DNA of 64,000 nt from Bradyrhizobium sp. WSM3983 (lineage in GTDB: Bacteria > Pseudomonadota > Alphaproteobacteria > Rhizobiales > Xanthobacteraceae). Shown here piece by piece: positions 39,494-48,762 of this stretch (position 1 is its first letter; every line of letters begins with the position of its first letter). The translations under genes and the position numbers were made by a program. The DNA lies in contig NZ_AXAY01000002.1 of assembly GCF_000473045.1 (NCBI RefSeq), positions 360,297-424,296 on the forward strand. Reading direction: 5' to 3'. The notes under the pieces were generated by a model. It had not been told where the DNA came from. It ran no database searches and was given only the letters and a program-made list of their open reading frames with translations.

Positions 39494-39658
39494 CTACTTC
39501 TTCAAAAGTATTCCAATCGCTCGCGCCGTTCTCCTCACTGATCCGGCGTGGCGGCCTAGCTCGGCAGCGATCTTCGATACTCCAGCTCCTGCCCGGGCCA
39601 GCTTGGCCAGTCGCTGGATCTCGTGTTCCGCCCATTGCTTTGGCTTCGGTGTTTTCAT
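39494..39658 (-). CDS. 54-residue SANT/GcrA-like HTH protein, copy 1
   Basis: KQWAEHEIQRLAKLARAGAG then SKIAAELGRHAGSVRRTARA is a tri-helical Myb/SANT-type DNA-binding unit like the N-terminus of GcrA. The copy at 40199-40363 shares the first eight residues and the overall pattern. Both are exactly 54 residues, so one arose by duplication. Confidence 0.7.
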   Translation of the reverse strand: MKTPKPKQWAEHEIQRLAKLARAGAGVSKIAAELGRHAGSVRRTARAIGILLKK

Positions 39659-39822
39659 GGTGCGGCGCCAATCTGAAACGTCACTTAACCAGTGCGCCTG
39701 GTTGCCAACCGCTTGGGAAATTTACGGGTGGACCGCCTGCGCGTAACCATCGCGCGCCTGTTAGGTCATTCGCCATTCGCATTTGCCTCCTGTCGCGGTC
39801 TCACCCCGGTCGGATGGCGCGA

Positions 39823-39996
39823 CTACGGCTCGTGCTTGTTGGTTATCTCTCGCGCAGCCAACCCAAGCTCCAGCTCTCGAAGCTGCTCGATCAGCAACTC
39901 TACGATCTCCTCATAGTCAGACGGCGCAAGTGAATGCACGCCGCGCAATTTCAGCTGGTTGTGGAGGATCGTCGCCATCATGGCTTTGACGCTCAT
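39823..39996 (-). CDS. Small hypothetical protein
   Basis: 57 residues with a GAGGGTGC ribosome site. MATILHNQLKLRGVHSLAPS then YEEIVELLIEQLRELELGLA: an amphipathic helical protein. Function unknown. Confidence 0.55.
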   Translation of the reverse strand: MSVKAMMATILHNQLKLRGVHSLAPSDYEEIVELLIEQLRELELGLAAREITNKHEP

Positions 39997-40198
39997 GCAC
40001 CCTCGTCGGAAAATTCGATGGTCATAAAATCAATCTGAAGTAGATGCCAAAGATTGCGGATGCGCAACGGCCGTAGAATTACGGACGCCCGTAGCCGCGA
40101 CTAAGTTCGCAGTGCAGCACGGGATGCGAGTGCTATCTTGTGGCGACTAACCGAAGGTGTGGTGCATCCAGCCCTTTCCGCCCACGTTCGGACGATGG

Positions 40199-40363
40199 CT
40201 ACTTCTTCAACAGTAGTCCCATCCTTCGCGCCATTCGCCTCACTGATCCAGCGTACCGGCCGAGTTCGGCAGCGATCTTCGTTGCGCCAACTCCTTTCCG
40301 GCCCAGCGTGACTAGTCGTCGGACCTCCTGCTCAGCCCATTGCTTTGGCTTCGGTGTCTTCAT
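40199..40363 (-). CDS. 54-residue SANT/GcrA-like HTH protein, copy 2
   Basis: KQWAEQEVRRLVTLGRKGVG then TKIAAELGRYAGSVRRMARR. Paralogue of 39494-39658, about 700 bases away in the same orientation. The two differ at about a third of positions, so the duplication is not recent. Confidence 0.7.
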   Translation of the reverse strand: MKTPKPKQWAEQEVRRLVTLGRKGVGATKIAAELGRYAGSVRRMARRMGLLLKK

Positions 40364-40483
40364 GACCGGCGCGCGATCTGCACAACTCAGAGAGGGTTCG
40401 CGTCCGAAACTGTTACTCCGACAGCCGGTCCGCGAAACGGTCCGCAGCAAAAATGGCCGTTCAGCTAAGTATTTGATCTCATT

Positions 40484-40528
40484 GGTGGGCCCGGCAGGAC
40501 TCGAACCTGCAACCAGACCGTTATGAGC
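40484..40528 (-). tRNA. 3' fragment of a CAT-anticodon tRNA (Met or Ile2)
   Basis: On the minus strand the fragment begins GCTCATAA (anticodon loop, CAT), continues with T arm GCAGG-TTCGAGT-CCTGC and ends CGGGCCCACCA. The 5' half is absent, so it is not a functional gene. This is what an element leaves at its distal end after integrating in a tRNA 3' half. Confidence 0.8.
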
Positions 40529-40678
40529 GCTCGGCTTGCAGGTACACGTGCAATATAGTTGGCTCGGCAACGCTCCTTGCATTTCTCCGTGGGCCGAAAA
40601 AGGCTATTTGCTGGGTCGTCGCAACGGGCAGGGGCGATCGATAGATAATCTTTGCTCGCGGATGGAGTCAGTTCTTAG

Positions 40679-40710
40679 ACTGATAAGGTTTCTAACAAAA
40701 GCTTATCAGT
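40679..40710. repeat. Palindromic site 3 (ACTGATAAG family)
   Basis: ACTGATAAG, a 14-base spacer, CTTATCAGT. Inner bases GTTT and AAAG extend the symmetry to 12 of 13 per arm around a six-base centre. Confidence 0.75.
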
Positions 40711-41181
40711 ACTGTGGCGCGATATGGGCAAGCGCTCGTCTTGACTTGTCTGGCGGATCACCGCTCCTCCAAACGGGAGCGACCAATGCATTGCGTACTC
40801 TGCAGTTTTCGGCAGGCAACCCGGAGTTCGCGTGAGTAGCTACGATGATAAGCTACAGATTTGCTCCGCGCCGCGAGCGGGCTCGAAGGGCAGGGCGCTC
40901 CGAAACCGTCCCATCGCAGGAATGGGCCCCTGACAGCGGCGCAAAAGGAGGAGGTCGAGGTCGCTGACAAGCAGCGGGCAGGGCAAGCGGCCTCGCGACC
41001 GGTCTGCCGCCGATAGCCGACATGGCAACCGCGTCCGCCCTATTCGGCTAAGGGCCAACGGACTAAACCGCTCGCGCGGTAGGGCACTGCGGCTGGCAGC
41101 GGAGCCGAGAGGATAGCGCAACTGGGCGTCCTGTCTTGAGATGAGGGGTTCGCAACCTTCACCCAAGACAGGAGCATCCCC

Positions 41182-41398
41182 ATGACCGACGAGGCAGTAA
41201 GCCCGTTGCGCCGGCGCATGATCGAAGACATGACGATCCGCAAGTTTGCGCCCAAAACCCAACACGACTACGTGCAAAGGGTGAAGGACTTCGCCGCGTT
41301 CCTCGGGCGATCACCCGATACGGCTGATTTCGAGGACGTGCGCCGCTACCAGCTTCATCTGGCGGCGAGCGGAGTTGGTGTGCCGACCATCAATCTGC
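41182..41398 (+). pseudogene. Truncated tyrosine recombinase of an IS91-type element
   Basis: The first 72 residues (RRRMIEDMTIRKFAPKTQHD, YVQRVKDFAAFLGRSPDTA, FEDVRRYQLHLAASG) match the recombinase that accompanies some IS91-family transposases in rhizobia. Coding sense is lost at the junction near 41398, so the catalytic domain is gone. Confidence 0.8.
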
Positions 41399-41500
41399 TG
41401 CGGCGGCCGCATGATCATCATCGAGGTCTTCGCGCGCGGTGCAACGCCACGGCATCAACCGACGGCCCCACCGAATCGCATCAGGATCGACACCTCATGA
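41399..41500 (+). pseudogene. C-terminal remnant of an IS91-family transposase
   Basis: CGGRMIIIEVFARGATPRHQ then PNRIRIDTS and a stop: the end of the transposase that normally follows the recombinase. Its direct fusion to the truncated recombinase means an internal deletion removed about 1.5-2 kb. Confidence 0.65.
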
Positions 41501-42144
41501 CCGCGTCACAATCCCGCCAATCGGCTCGTCGCGTTCGCCGGCTCTCGACCAGCCACGGCAGAGCGCGCCCAGATATCCGCCAGCCGTCGCAAATCGCTCG
41601 ACAATTTACCGAATTCGACGCCGCCCGCCGCTCATTCGCCAGTCGCTTCACCGTCGCACGACTTGCTCGATCAGCTCGATCCCAACCAACCAGCTCTTCC
41701 GCGGCACTCAAATCCCCATAGCGCCCGCCGCACGGCCTTACGTTCCCTTAAGCGCGGTTTCCTCCCTTGGAGGCTTTCGGACGCCGGCCCCGCCGTGCGC
41801 CGCACCACCTTCGTGGGGCCGGCATCCGAAACCCTTCACAACAGCAGTTGTCGCACTTGTGCATAACAGCGAGACATCTTCGCTCACTCTGGCTCTTAGC
41901 TGCGCGCAAAATGAAAGCGGCAATAGCGCTTTGGTGTCTGGCCGCGCACCGCTGCTCGGAATGACGATGGTCCCAGAAGCGGTGGCGATTCATCAACTTT
42001 CTTCTCCATTAGGTAGCTCGTTCCTCCCGTCTTGGCATCGGCGGCACCTCGCCGAATATGTCCGCCTGAGATACTTTTTGGAGAATGCACCCACTTGGTT
42101 TCGGTGTACAATTGATGCCGGTTCCCCACTATAGGAGGTAAGCC

Positions 42145-42735
42145 ATGAACAGGCTCTATGCTCTCGCATCGGTTGGGTTCTGCGTAGCTTCGGCGGCCCT
42201 CACCACCACGTCGGCATCGGCTCTTCCAAGCGAGGAAATCCCGAAGACCGAACCAGAGTACATCGCCAAGGTGAAGACCGCCGCTCCGGCGTCGGTCGTG
42301 AACAACGCGACAATTACCATGCCGCAGCTGGATGGGTCTTCTAAGGCCGTCCAAACCGGATCAAACGGTTTCACGTGCTTTATCGGAAACGACGGAACGC
42401 CCGAATGCGATGACGAGAACGCCATGGAATGGCGTAAAGCTCTGCAGGCCAAACAGGCCCCGCCGAATAAGATTGGCTTCATTTTCATGCTGGCCGGTGA
42501 CACGGGCACGAGCAATCATGATTCCGCCGAACGGCACACGCACAAGCATTGGGTCCAGACCGGGCCGCATGTGATGATCGTCGGCGGCGCAGCACGCGAG
42601 ATGCTCAGTCCCTATCCGCACGATCTGGATGTCAAAGACCCGACGCAGCCCTTCGTCATGTTCCCCGGCAAACCCAACGAGCACCTGATGATCCCGGTGC
42701 AGTCGCAAGAGCTTACCACGGGCAGTACGCGGTGA
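42145..42735 (+). CDS. Exported hypothetical protein
   Basis: 196 residues with a signal peptide ending SASALP and AGGAGGTAAGCC before the ATG. Blocks include FTCFIGNDGTPECDDENAME, MLAGDTGTSNHD and HKHWVQTGPHVMIVGGAA. A histidine-rich region around 130 may bind metal. Not recognised beyond conserved rhizobial periplasmic protein. Confidence 0.72.
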   Translation: MNRLYALASVGFCVASAALTTTSASALPSEEIPKTEPEYIAKVKTAAPASVVNNATITMPQLDGSSKAVQTGSNGFTCFIGNDGTPECDDENAMEWRKALQAKQAPPNKIGFIFMLAGDTGTSNHDSAERHTHKHWVQTGPHVMIVGGAAREMLSPYPHDLDVKDPTQPFVMFPGKPNEHLMIPVQSQELTTGSTR

Positions 42736-42856
42736 CGCGCGTGAACTCCGCCGTGCCCTGAGACCAGCGGCACGGCGGCGAGCGTCAGCTCGGAGGCTTC
42801 AATGGGGCAAAGTCGAGTTAGTCGGCTGCATGACGACGCAGGTCGCCATGTCGGAG

Positions 42857-42970
42857 TTGGGTCAGGAGCGTCGGTTTTGAGGCGTGCCGGTCACTTCCGG
42901 TCTACCCCAACAAGCTGACGATTTCAGCGCCAATCCGAACTTCGCGTCAGGGCCAACACCGGAAGTCGAT
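42857..42970. repeat. Dispersed intergenic repeat, copy A
   Basis: TTGGGTCAGGAGCG ... CACTTCCGGTCTACCCC ... ACTTCGCGTCAGGGCC. The same order is found at 44844-44950. Partial copies are near 50722 and 51908. It fills most of the 302-base gap 42736-43037. Confidence 0.65.
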
Positions 42971-43037
42971 GCAAGCGAGTAGGGCCGCTATTCCGAGTTG
43001 CTTCACCCGTACACTGAGCAGCTCATTCAGGCTGCCC

Positions 43038-43421
43038 TTAAATCATACTGCCCGGCATGAAGCATCGAACAGACGGATGACCATCTTCGTAGTATGGCCA
43101 GACAATAGTCCGTCCGATCAGGTTGGGTACCTTCACAACGGCAGCATCCGGCACATCAATCCACTCGCCTTCAAGAAAGACTTGGAAATGACTGTCGTTG
43201 CTGCGCCAGTCCGTATCACTCAACATATTTCCATCAGACAGTGCACAGCAAGCTTCTCCTCCCACTGATCTCAACTGCTCAAACCACTTGTGCATTGTAG
43301 GATCGGCTTGGGCGTACTTACCACCGGGATCGCGTGCCAAGGCCGGGTTGGACGTCAGCAACCACACCAACCATAGCGACGTCGCTATGTGCGTTTTGAA
43401 TTGAGTTCGCAAAATAGCCAC
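43038..43421 (-). CDS. Exported hypothetical protein
   Basis: 127 residues, signal peptide ending PALARD. EACCALSDGNMLSDTDWRSN, HFQVFLEGEWIDVPDAAVVK and RCFMPGSMI recall a conserved small periplasmic protein of Bradyrhizobium. Four cysteines after the signal may form disulfides. Function unknown. Confidence 0.72.
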   Translation of the reverse strand: MAILRTQFKTHIATSLWLVWLLTSNPALARDPGGKYAQADPTMHKWFEQLRSVGGEACCALSDGNMLSDTDWRSNDSHFQVFLEGEWIDVPDAAVVKVPNLIGRTIVWPYYEDGHPSVRCFMPGSMI

Positions 43422-43918
43422 CTATCAAATCGATTTGTTTGTTCGACAACGCGAAGTGACAGAAAAAAGGCCCGCCTCCGAGTCAATGGGAAGAACGGTG
43501 GGCAATATATTCAACAGAGCCCAACGGACTGAAAATGTGTCCGGAGGCGGGGCGCTAGCCGCTCAAGTATTGTCGAGCGGCAGTCCGTAAGCCTGATCGC
43601 CCGACCCATCAGACCTAGGAGGAATGATGTCGGTGAAACTTATCGGTTTGGGTCCACCGGCTCAATACTTGATTGCGTGCGCATGATGATACCGTATCGT
43701 TCGACCGAACGATATCCCGCTTCGCGCCCCCGACTGCGGACTGCGGACCCACGACTGCAGCACTGCGCCAGAAATGCAGCCACGCTGACAGGTCCGATTG
43801 AACCTTTGCCGGATTTCGGGGACCCACAGTGAACAGGTTCACATAAGTACGTCCGTTGCTCGGGCTAACATCATGGAATTCGTGGTGGGAATATCTCTAA
43901 TCCAAGAGGGGAAATTCC
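43422..43918. other. Intergenic stretch with a distant inverted repeat
   Basis: CCCGCCTCCG (43471-43480) and CGGAGGCGGG (43542-43551) are perfect complements 61 bases apart. No gene is supported. Confidence 0.4.
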
Positions 43919-44266
43919 ATGAAAAAGCTGTTCTTGATCGTGTCCATCATTGCCGCCATCGGAGGCGTAGCGACTAGTCACGCAGCGTGCGCATTACGCC
44001 TTCCAACTTTTGAACGTGCGGGCTTCCCGATCTCCCGGCATCAAGTAGCAGTGCTGGGCTCGGCCCAAGTGGAGGAGAGTGCGGTTACGCCAACGCTAAT
44101 GTTAGCTGGTATGCCGGCTTCTCCTCATCAGATCGCAGTTCTGACGCCACGTGCGAAAACACTGAAGATTGCTGAGGCTTCAGCGGATCCCAATCAACTC
44201 ACAGTTGGCCTGACAAGGCCTGGCTCGCAGAAAAGCACCGAGCAGGCATTGTGCGCCTCCGAGTGA
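43919..44266 (+). CDS. Small exported protein with an internal repeat
   Basis: 115 residues, signal peptide ending SHAAC. FPISRHQVAVLGSA and MPASPHQIAVLTPR are two copies of one motif about 35 residues apart; a third weak copy is ADPNQLTVGL. Found as a small secreted protein in Bradyrhizobium by memory. AGAGGGAAATTCC precedes the ATG. Confidence 0.68.
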   Translation: MKKLFLIVSIIAAIGGVATSHAACALRLPTFERAGFPISRHQVAVLGSAQVEESAVTPTLMLAGMPASPHQIAVLTPRAKTLKIAEASADPNQLTVGLTRPGSQKSTEQALCASE

Positions 44267-44294
44267 TCTAACGGACCATGAGTATCTTGCGCCT

Positions 44295-44319
44295 CCCGCC
44301 TTCGGGCGGTTTTTTTTTG
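44295..44319 (+). terminator. Rho-independent terminator
   Basis: CCGCC-TTCG-GGCGG followed by nine T. It lies about 30 bases after the stop of the small exported protein. Confidence 0.92.
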
Positions 44320-44337
44320 AATGTGAGTGTCAGCATC

Positions 44338-44742
44338 TTATCGAGCCCCCATCGATACCAGAAAATTGACGACCCTCTTCCTATCCTCGGCAGACGTGAG
44401 ACCGCCGTATGGAGTCATCTCATTCCCGGGCACGAGTTCATCTGGATTAGCTATGAAGCGCGCGAGCTTGGCTTCATCCCAGACGAAATCAGCATCTTTC
44501 ATCGCCGAAGAGTAATTGTACTTTGGCAGGGACCCTGCCTTTCTTCCAATAATCTTGTACAGGTTTGGTCCCAGACGATTGTCGCCCTCCTTCGTTGAAT
44601 GGCAAGTTCGACAAGCGTTGTTGAACACCTGTTGCTCTGCTCCCTGCGACAGGAGCTCTTGAGCTAGAGATGAAGATGACGACAGCATGTACATCATTGC
44701 GCTCAAGATCACTATCAGGTCGACCCAGCCAAAATGTTTCAT
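44338..44742 (-). CDS. Class I cytochrome c
   Basis: 134 residues with an N-terminal signal anchor (about 1-27). Haem motif CRTCH at 44-48, then GPNLYKIIGRKAGS and a methionine ligand in GNEMTPYGG near residue 112. A periplasmic electron carrier of the cytochrome c2/c550 type. AGGAAACCTGC precedes the ATG. Confidence 0.9.
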   Translation of the reverse strand: MKHFGWVDLIVILSAMMYMLSSSSSLAQELLSQGAEQQVFNNACRTCHSTKEGDNRLGPNLYKIIGRKAGSLPKYNYSSAMKDADFVWDEAKLARFIANPDELVPGNEMTPYGGLTSAEDRKRVVNFLVSMGAR

Positions 44743-44843
44743 GCAGGTTTCCTGCGAGCTATGAGGTTCGGGTGCGCAAACTTCCGTCACCTGGTTAGCG
44801 AAGTCGAGGCCGTCTTAATCCGGCTATCGTCGCTAAGTCTGCC

Positions 44844-44950
44844 TTGGGTCAGGAGCGCCGTTTGGGATGTCGGCCAGCCACTTCCGGTCTACCCCGATTA
44901 GCAGACCATTCAGAGCCCGCCCGGACTTCGCACCAGGGCCGCAGGCAGGA
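44844..44950. repeat. Dispersed intergenic repeat, copy B
   Basis: Second full copy of the CACTTCCGGTCTACCCC element, here upstream of the monooxygenase gene. It occupies much of the gap 44743-45096. Confidence 0.65.
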
Positions 44951-45096
44951 ATACCTCCAGGAGCGGTAATTGACGCCATCGCGAGACAATGGCGTTGTCC
45001 GGGAAAATCGGGCCGCGCAAGTCTGGATTCGTTCGGTAGTTGGGATAAGCTTCCGACAATTGCAGAAAAATTGAAATCGACCGCCGGGAGGAGATG

Positions 45097-46893
45097 ATGC
45101 TCGACACCACGCTTAACGCGCGCGTCCAGGTCTTTCTTGACAAATTCGAAGCGGCGCTTGCGGCAAATGATCTCGACGCCGCCGTAGCGATGTTCGCACC
45201 GGAATGCTACTGGCGCGACCTCGTTGCTTTCACCTGGAACATAAAGACCATGGAAGGTCGCGATCAGGTCCGCGAAATGCTCAGCTCCTGCCTTGCGCGC
45301 ACAACGCCGCGCAACTGGAAAATCGCCGAGGGGGAAGGCGCGACCGACGCCGGCGACGTAACCGAGTGCTGGATCTCGTTCGAGACCCAGGTCGCGCGCG
45401 GCTACGGCTTGATCCGCCTCCAGAACGGCCAGATCTGGACGCTTCTGACCACGATGGTCGAACTGAAGGGTCACGAGGAAAAGGCCGGCTTCAGCCGACC
45501 GCTCGGCGCCCGGCACGGCGTGAATCCCGGCGCCAAAACCTGGAAGGAATTGCGCGACGAGGAAACCGAGCTACTCGGCGTCAAGGCCCAGCCCTATGTG
45601 CTCATCATAGGCGGCGGCCAAGGCGGCATCGCGCTCGGAGCGCGGTTGCGTCAGCTCGGCGTGCCCACCATCATCGTCGAGAAGAACGACCGTGCCGGCG
45701 ATTCCTGGCGCAACCGCTACAAGTCGCTCTGCCTGCACGATCCGGTCTGGTACGATCACTTGCCATACATCGACTTCCCGAAGAACTGGCCGGTATTTTC
45801 GCCCAAGGACAAGATCGGCGACTGGCTGGAGATGTACACCAAGGTCATGGAGCTGAACTACTGGACCGGCACCACGGCCAAACGCGCCGATTGGGACCAC
45901 GCCCGCAACGAGTGGACCGTCGTCGTCGAGCGCGATGACGAGGAGATCACGCTGAAGCCGAAGCAACTGGTATTTGCGACCGGTATGTCGGCCAAGCCGA
46001 GCATGCCCCAATTCAGGGGCATGGACGCTTTCAAGGGCGAGCAGCACCATTCCTCGCGCCATCCAGGTGCCGACCGCTACAAGGGCAAGAAGGTAGTCGT
46101 GATCGGTTCGAACAATTCCGCGCATGACATCTGCGCCGCGCTGTACGAGGCCGGCGTCGACGCGACCATGGTTCAGCGCTCGACCACCCATATCGTGCGC
46201 TCGGATTCGCTGATGCAATCGATAGCGGATCTCTATTCCGAGCGCGCCGTCCGCGGCGGCATGACGACGGCGAAGGCCGATCTGATTTTCGCCTCGCTGC
46301 CCTATAAAATCCTGGCTGGGTTGCAGAAGCCGGTCTACGACAAGATCCGCGAGGATGACGCCGATTTCTACGCGGGGCTGACGAAAGCCGGTTTCCGGCT
46401 CGACTTCGGCGACGACGATTCAGGGCTGTTCATGAAGTACCTGCGTCGCGGCTCGGGCTATTACATCGATGTCGGCGCCTCCCAGCTCATCATCGACGGC
46501 AAGGTCAAACTGGTCGCAGGTCAGGTCGAGGAAATCACGCCTAACGGCGTGAGGCTCGACGATGGCAAGGAACTGCCCGCCGATGTAATCGTCTACGCCA
46601 CCGGCTACAGTTCGATGAACGGCTTCGTTGCCGACCTCATCAGCCGGGAAACGGCCGATAAGGTCGGCAAGGTGTGGGGGCTGGGCTCGAACACGACCAA
46701 GGACCCCGGCCCATGGGAAGGCGAGCAGCGCAATATGTGGAAGCCGACACAGCAGGAAGGCCTGTGGTTCCACGGTGGTAATCTGCATCAGTCGCGCCAT
46801 TACTCGCAGTTCCTTTCCCTACAGTTGAAAGCACGCTACGAGGGGATCCCGACGCCGGTCTACGACCTGCAAACCGTCCATCACAGGGCCTAG
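45097..46893 (+). CDS. Flavin-containing monooxygenase with N-terminal NTF2-like domain
   Basis: 598 residues. Residues 1-135 form an NTF2/SnoaL-type barrel (AMFAPECYWRDLVAF, ISFETQVARGYGLIRL). An FMO follows: FAD motif GGGQGGIALGARLRQLG near 170, NADPH motif GSNNSAHDICAALYEAG near 338, and late YATGYSSMNGFV. It probably oxygenates a small organic substrate. Two adjacent ATGs (45094, 45097) share a GGGAGGAG site; the second has better spacing. High GC sets it apart from neighbouring island DNA. Confidence 0.88.
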   Translation: MLDTTLNARVQVFLDKFEAALAANDLDAAVAMFAPECYWRDLVAFTWNIKTMEGRDQVREMLSSCLARTTPRNWKIAEGEGATDAGDVTECWISFETQVARGYGLIRLQNGQIWTLLTTMVELKGHEEKAGFSRPLGARHGVNPGAKTWKELRDEETELLGVKAQPYVLIIGGGQGGIALGARLRQLGVPTIIVEKNDRAGDSWRNRYKSLCLHDPVWYDHLPYIDFPKNWPVFSPKDKIGDWLEMYTKVMELNYWTGTTAKRADWDHARNEWTVVVERDDEEITLKPKQLVFATGMSAKPSMPQFRGMDAFKGEQHHSSRHPGADRYKGKKVVVIGSNNSAHDICAALYEAGVDATMVQRSTTHIVRSDSLMQSIADLYSERAVRGGMTTAKADLIFASLPYKILAGLQKPVYDKIREDDADFYAGLTKAGFRLDFGDDDSGLFMKYLRRGSGYYIDVGASQLIIDGKVKLVAGQVEEITPNGVRLDDGKELPADVIVYATGYSSMNGFVADLISRETADKVGKVWGLGSNTTKDPGPWEGEQRNMWKPTQQEGLWFHGGNLHQSRHYSQFLSLQLKARYEGIPTPVYDLQTVHHRA

Positions 46894-47105
46894 GCTTTCA
46901 TGGCACACAGATGCTCGCGGGTTGGCGTCGCCCAGCGGCTTTATGCGCGTCCGCTCCTCAAGCGATTTAATGTCTTAAGGCATTCTCCTATCAGCAATCT
47001 GACAAGGACGCCGAGAAAGGCGCGCTTCTTCCTTGGGCAAGCTGCCGGGGTAACGCGAATTCCATGCCCAGTCGCGCCGAACTACATCAGAGGGCACGCG
47101 CAGTT

Positions 47106-47945
47106 CTAATGAGCCATTAGGACGGGCAAATCCGCGTGTTCCATGATATAGCTAGTCGCACCGCCGAATATCATTTGCCGCAGCCTGTTGCGGGTGAAGG
47201 CCCCTTTTATCAACAGATCGCAGCCTTGTGCTCTGGCCGCGTCAAGGATCGCCTCACCAGTGTCGCGGTTTTCCAGTTCAATGCTCATTAGCTTGGCGGC
47301 AATGTCGTTGTACAGCAATTGCCGGACTATCTGATCGGCAGATGGGCCTGGTACCTCTTGTCCGCCAACCACGGTCAGCACGGTTACCCGTTCCGCCAGA
47401 CGAAGCAACGGCATAGCAAATGCGTTTGCCCGAGCCTGCTCGGTACTACCGTTCCAGTGGATCACAATGTTCGTCGCGATGCTTCTCGGCGCCTCTACTG
47501 GCACCAGCAGGACGGGCCTGCCACTCTCAAACAGTGCGGATTCAATGGCGCGCCGGTGAGGGCCGACAGCATCAACGTCGGACCGCGTCATTACAATCAC
47601 GTCGAAAGCGCGCCCATAACTTCCGACAAAGTCTTCACCCTCAGGCGCGGTTTCCAACCAGCCGAAGCATGGTCCGCTCGAACCTGCGGTGGCTCTGGCA
47701 ATATCGTGCTTCAGCATGAACGCCTCGAACGAGCGGTGCATTTCGGCTAATTCTTCCTCGCTCTCCGTATAATACGAATCTAAAGAAAACCCGGTGGCCA
47801 ATTCTGCGACCAAATATTGAGGGATGCCGAACCGGAGCGGAAAGCCTTCGAGGTAGGCGCCGGTACGTTGCGCGAGACGTGCGGCGGCCTCGAGCACGGA
47901 TGCCATGATCGCAATGTTTTGGATCGGTACCAAGATCGTCTTCAT
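47106..47945 (-). CDS. Universal stress protein (UspA) family, tandem
   Basis: 279 residues, twice the usual length. The C-terminal half has the nucleotide-binding end GAFTRNRLRQMIFGGATSYI; the N-terminal half (KTILVPIQNIAIMASVLEAA) lacks a clear P-loop-like motif. GGAGGTTGAGA precedes the ATG. Probably a stress-linked cytoplasmic protein. Confidence 0.85.
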   Translation of the reverse strand: MKTILVPIQNIAIMASVLEAAARLAQRTGAYLEGFPLRFGIPQYLVAELATGFSLDSYYTESEEELAEMHRSFEAFMLKHDIARATAGSSGPCFGWLETAPEGEDFVGSYGRAFDVIVMTRSDVDAVGPHRRAIESALFESGRPVLLVPVEAPRSIATNIVIHWNGSTEQARANAFAMPLLRLAERVTVLTVVGGQEVPGPSADQIVRQLLYNDIAAKLMSIELENRDTGEAILDAARAQGCDLLIKGAFTRNRLRQMIFGGATSYIMEHADLPVLMAH

Positions 47946-48456
47946 TCTCAACCTCCGTGTTTCAGGTGAACACTCGCGTACAGCGTCCAGTCTCCTTTGA
48001 GACAAGGCTAACGGATTGCGACTGAGGCCGACGAATTACTCCTGATTGCGACGCAGTCCGTCATCAAAATGCCGAGCGACGTAGTCTGCATGTTAGCGCT
48101 GCCTGGCGTGCTGTTCGACAGCAGTGATAGTAGATCACGCCGTCAACGCGATGGTTCGTCCGCCCCTGCGTTTATCCGGGCAAATTTGCACGACGTTGCG
48201 TCTCGGGCAGGCCATTCCGATGGGGCAGCTTTTGGAAAACGGACCTGTCCGAGAGGACGGCTTCGCCTGAGGCTCATTTGCGCCGATGACGCCATGCCGT
48301 TGGCGATGTCTTTGTTTACTCCTAGTAGCAGACGCCAGCACGAACGCCGACGATCGGCGCTATGGGCCACGAGCAGACGGGAAAACCTGTGTTCACAGGA
48401 ATGTGCACAGCGGGTCAGGAAGTAGACGTCGAGATACTCGCCTTAAGTGGTCTCGA
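47946..48456. other. Intergenic stretch without recognised features
   Basis: Several overlapping frames on both strands, none with both a ribosome site and protein-like residues. Confidence 0.35.
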
Positions 48457-48762
48457 TTATTCCCTTAAGGTGCCAGTTATCCTTTCACCGGATAACGTTA
48501 CAAAAGTACCAGTTTTGAGACATGCTAGGCGGGCGGCCTCACATCGTGAAGCCATGCTAGGATGGGCGCTGTTCTTCATCCGACATGAATCAGCGCGGTG
48601 AGAGCAACTTACAGCAGCCCGCTCTTGACGTTTGCTGCAATCACCCATGAAGCAGCCTTTGCCGCCGTTGATCTTCTTGTCAGTGTTGACTGCGGCTGCG
48701 TGATTGCTGGTGAAGATCAGCACCAAAACGATGAGTGCTGAAGTGGATAACTGACGTTTCAT
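48457..48762 (-). CDS. Small exported cysteine-rich protein
   Basis: 101 residues with a signal peptide ending HAAAV. Six cysteines after it (GCFMGDC, CSHRADSC, RCEAARLAC) suggest disulfides. The end CLKTGTFVTLSGERITG resembles small secreted proteins of the genus. GGAGTAGGCGATTT precedes the ATG. Confidence 0.62.
   Translation of the reverse strand: MKRQLSTSALIVLVLIFTSNHAAAVNTDKKINGGKGCFMGDCSKRQERAAVSCSHRADSCRMKNSAHPSMASRCEAARLACLKTGTFVTLSGERITGTLRE

Larger units (their letters stand above)
40364..42144. other. Gene-poor mobile-element graveyard
   Basis: Contains the tRNA fragment, palindromic site 3 and the IS91-type remnant listed separately. From 41501 to 42144 no intact gene is supported; the GC-rich part near 41800 resembles the tail of the same type of element. 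Confidence 0.4.

Noticed and set aside
40484..40528. A complete tRNA-Met/Ile2 gene
   Set aside because: Only the anticodon loop, T arm and 3' acceptor strand are present; the sequence where the D arm and 5' acceptor should be does not fold with it.
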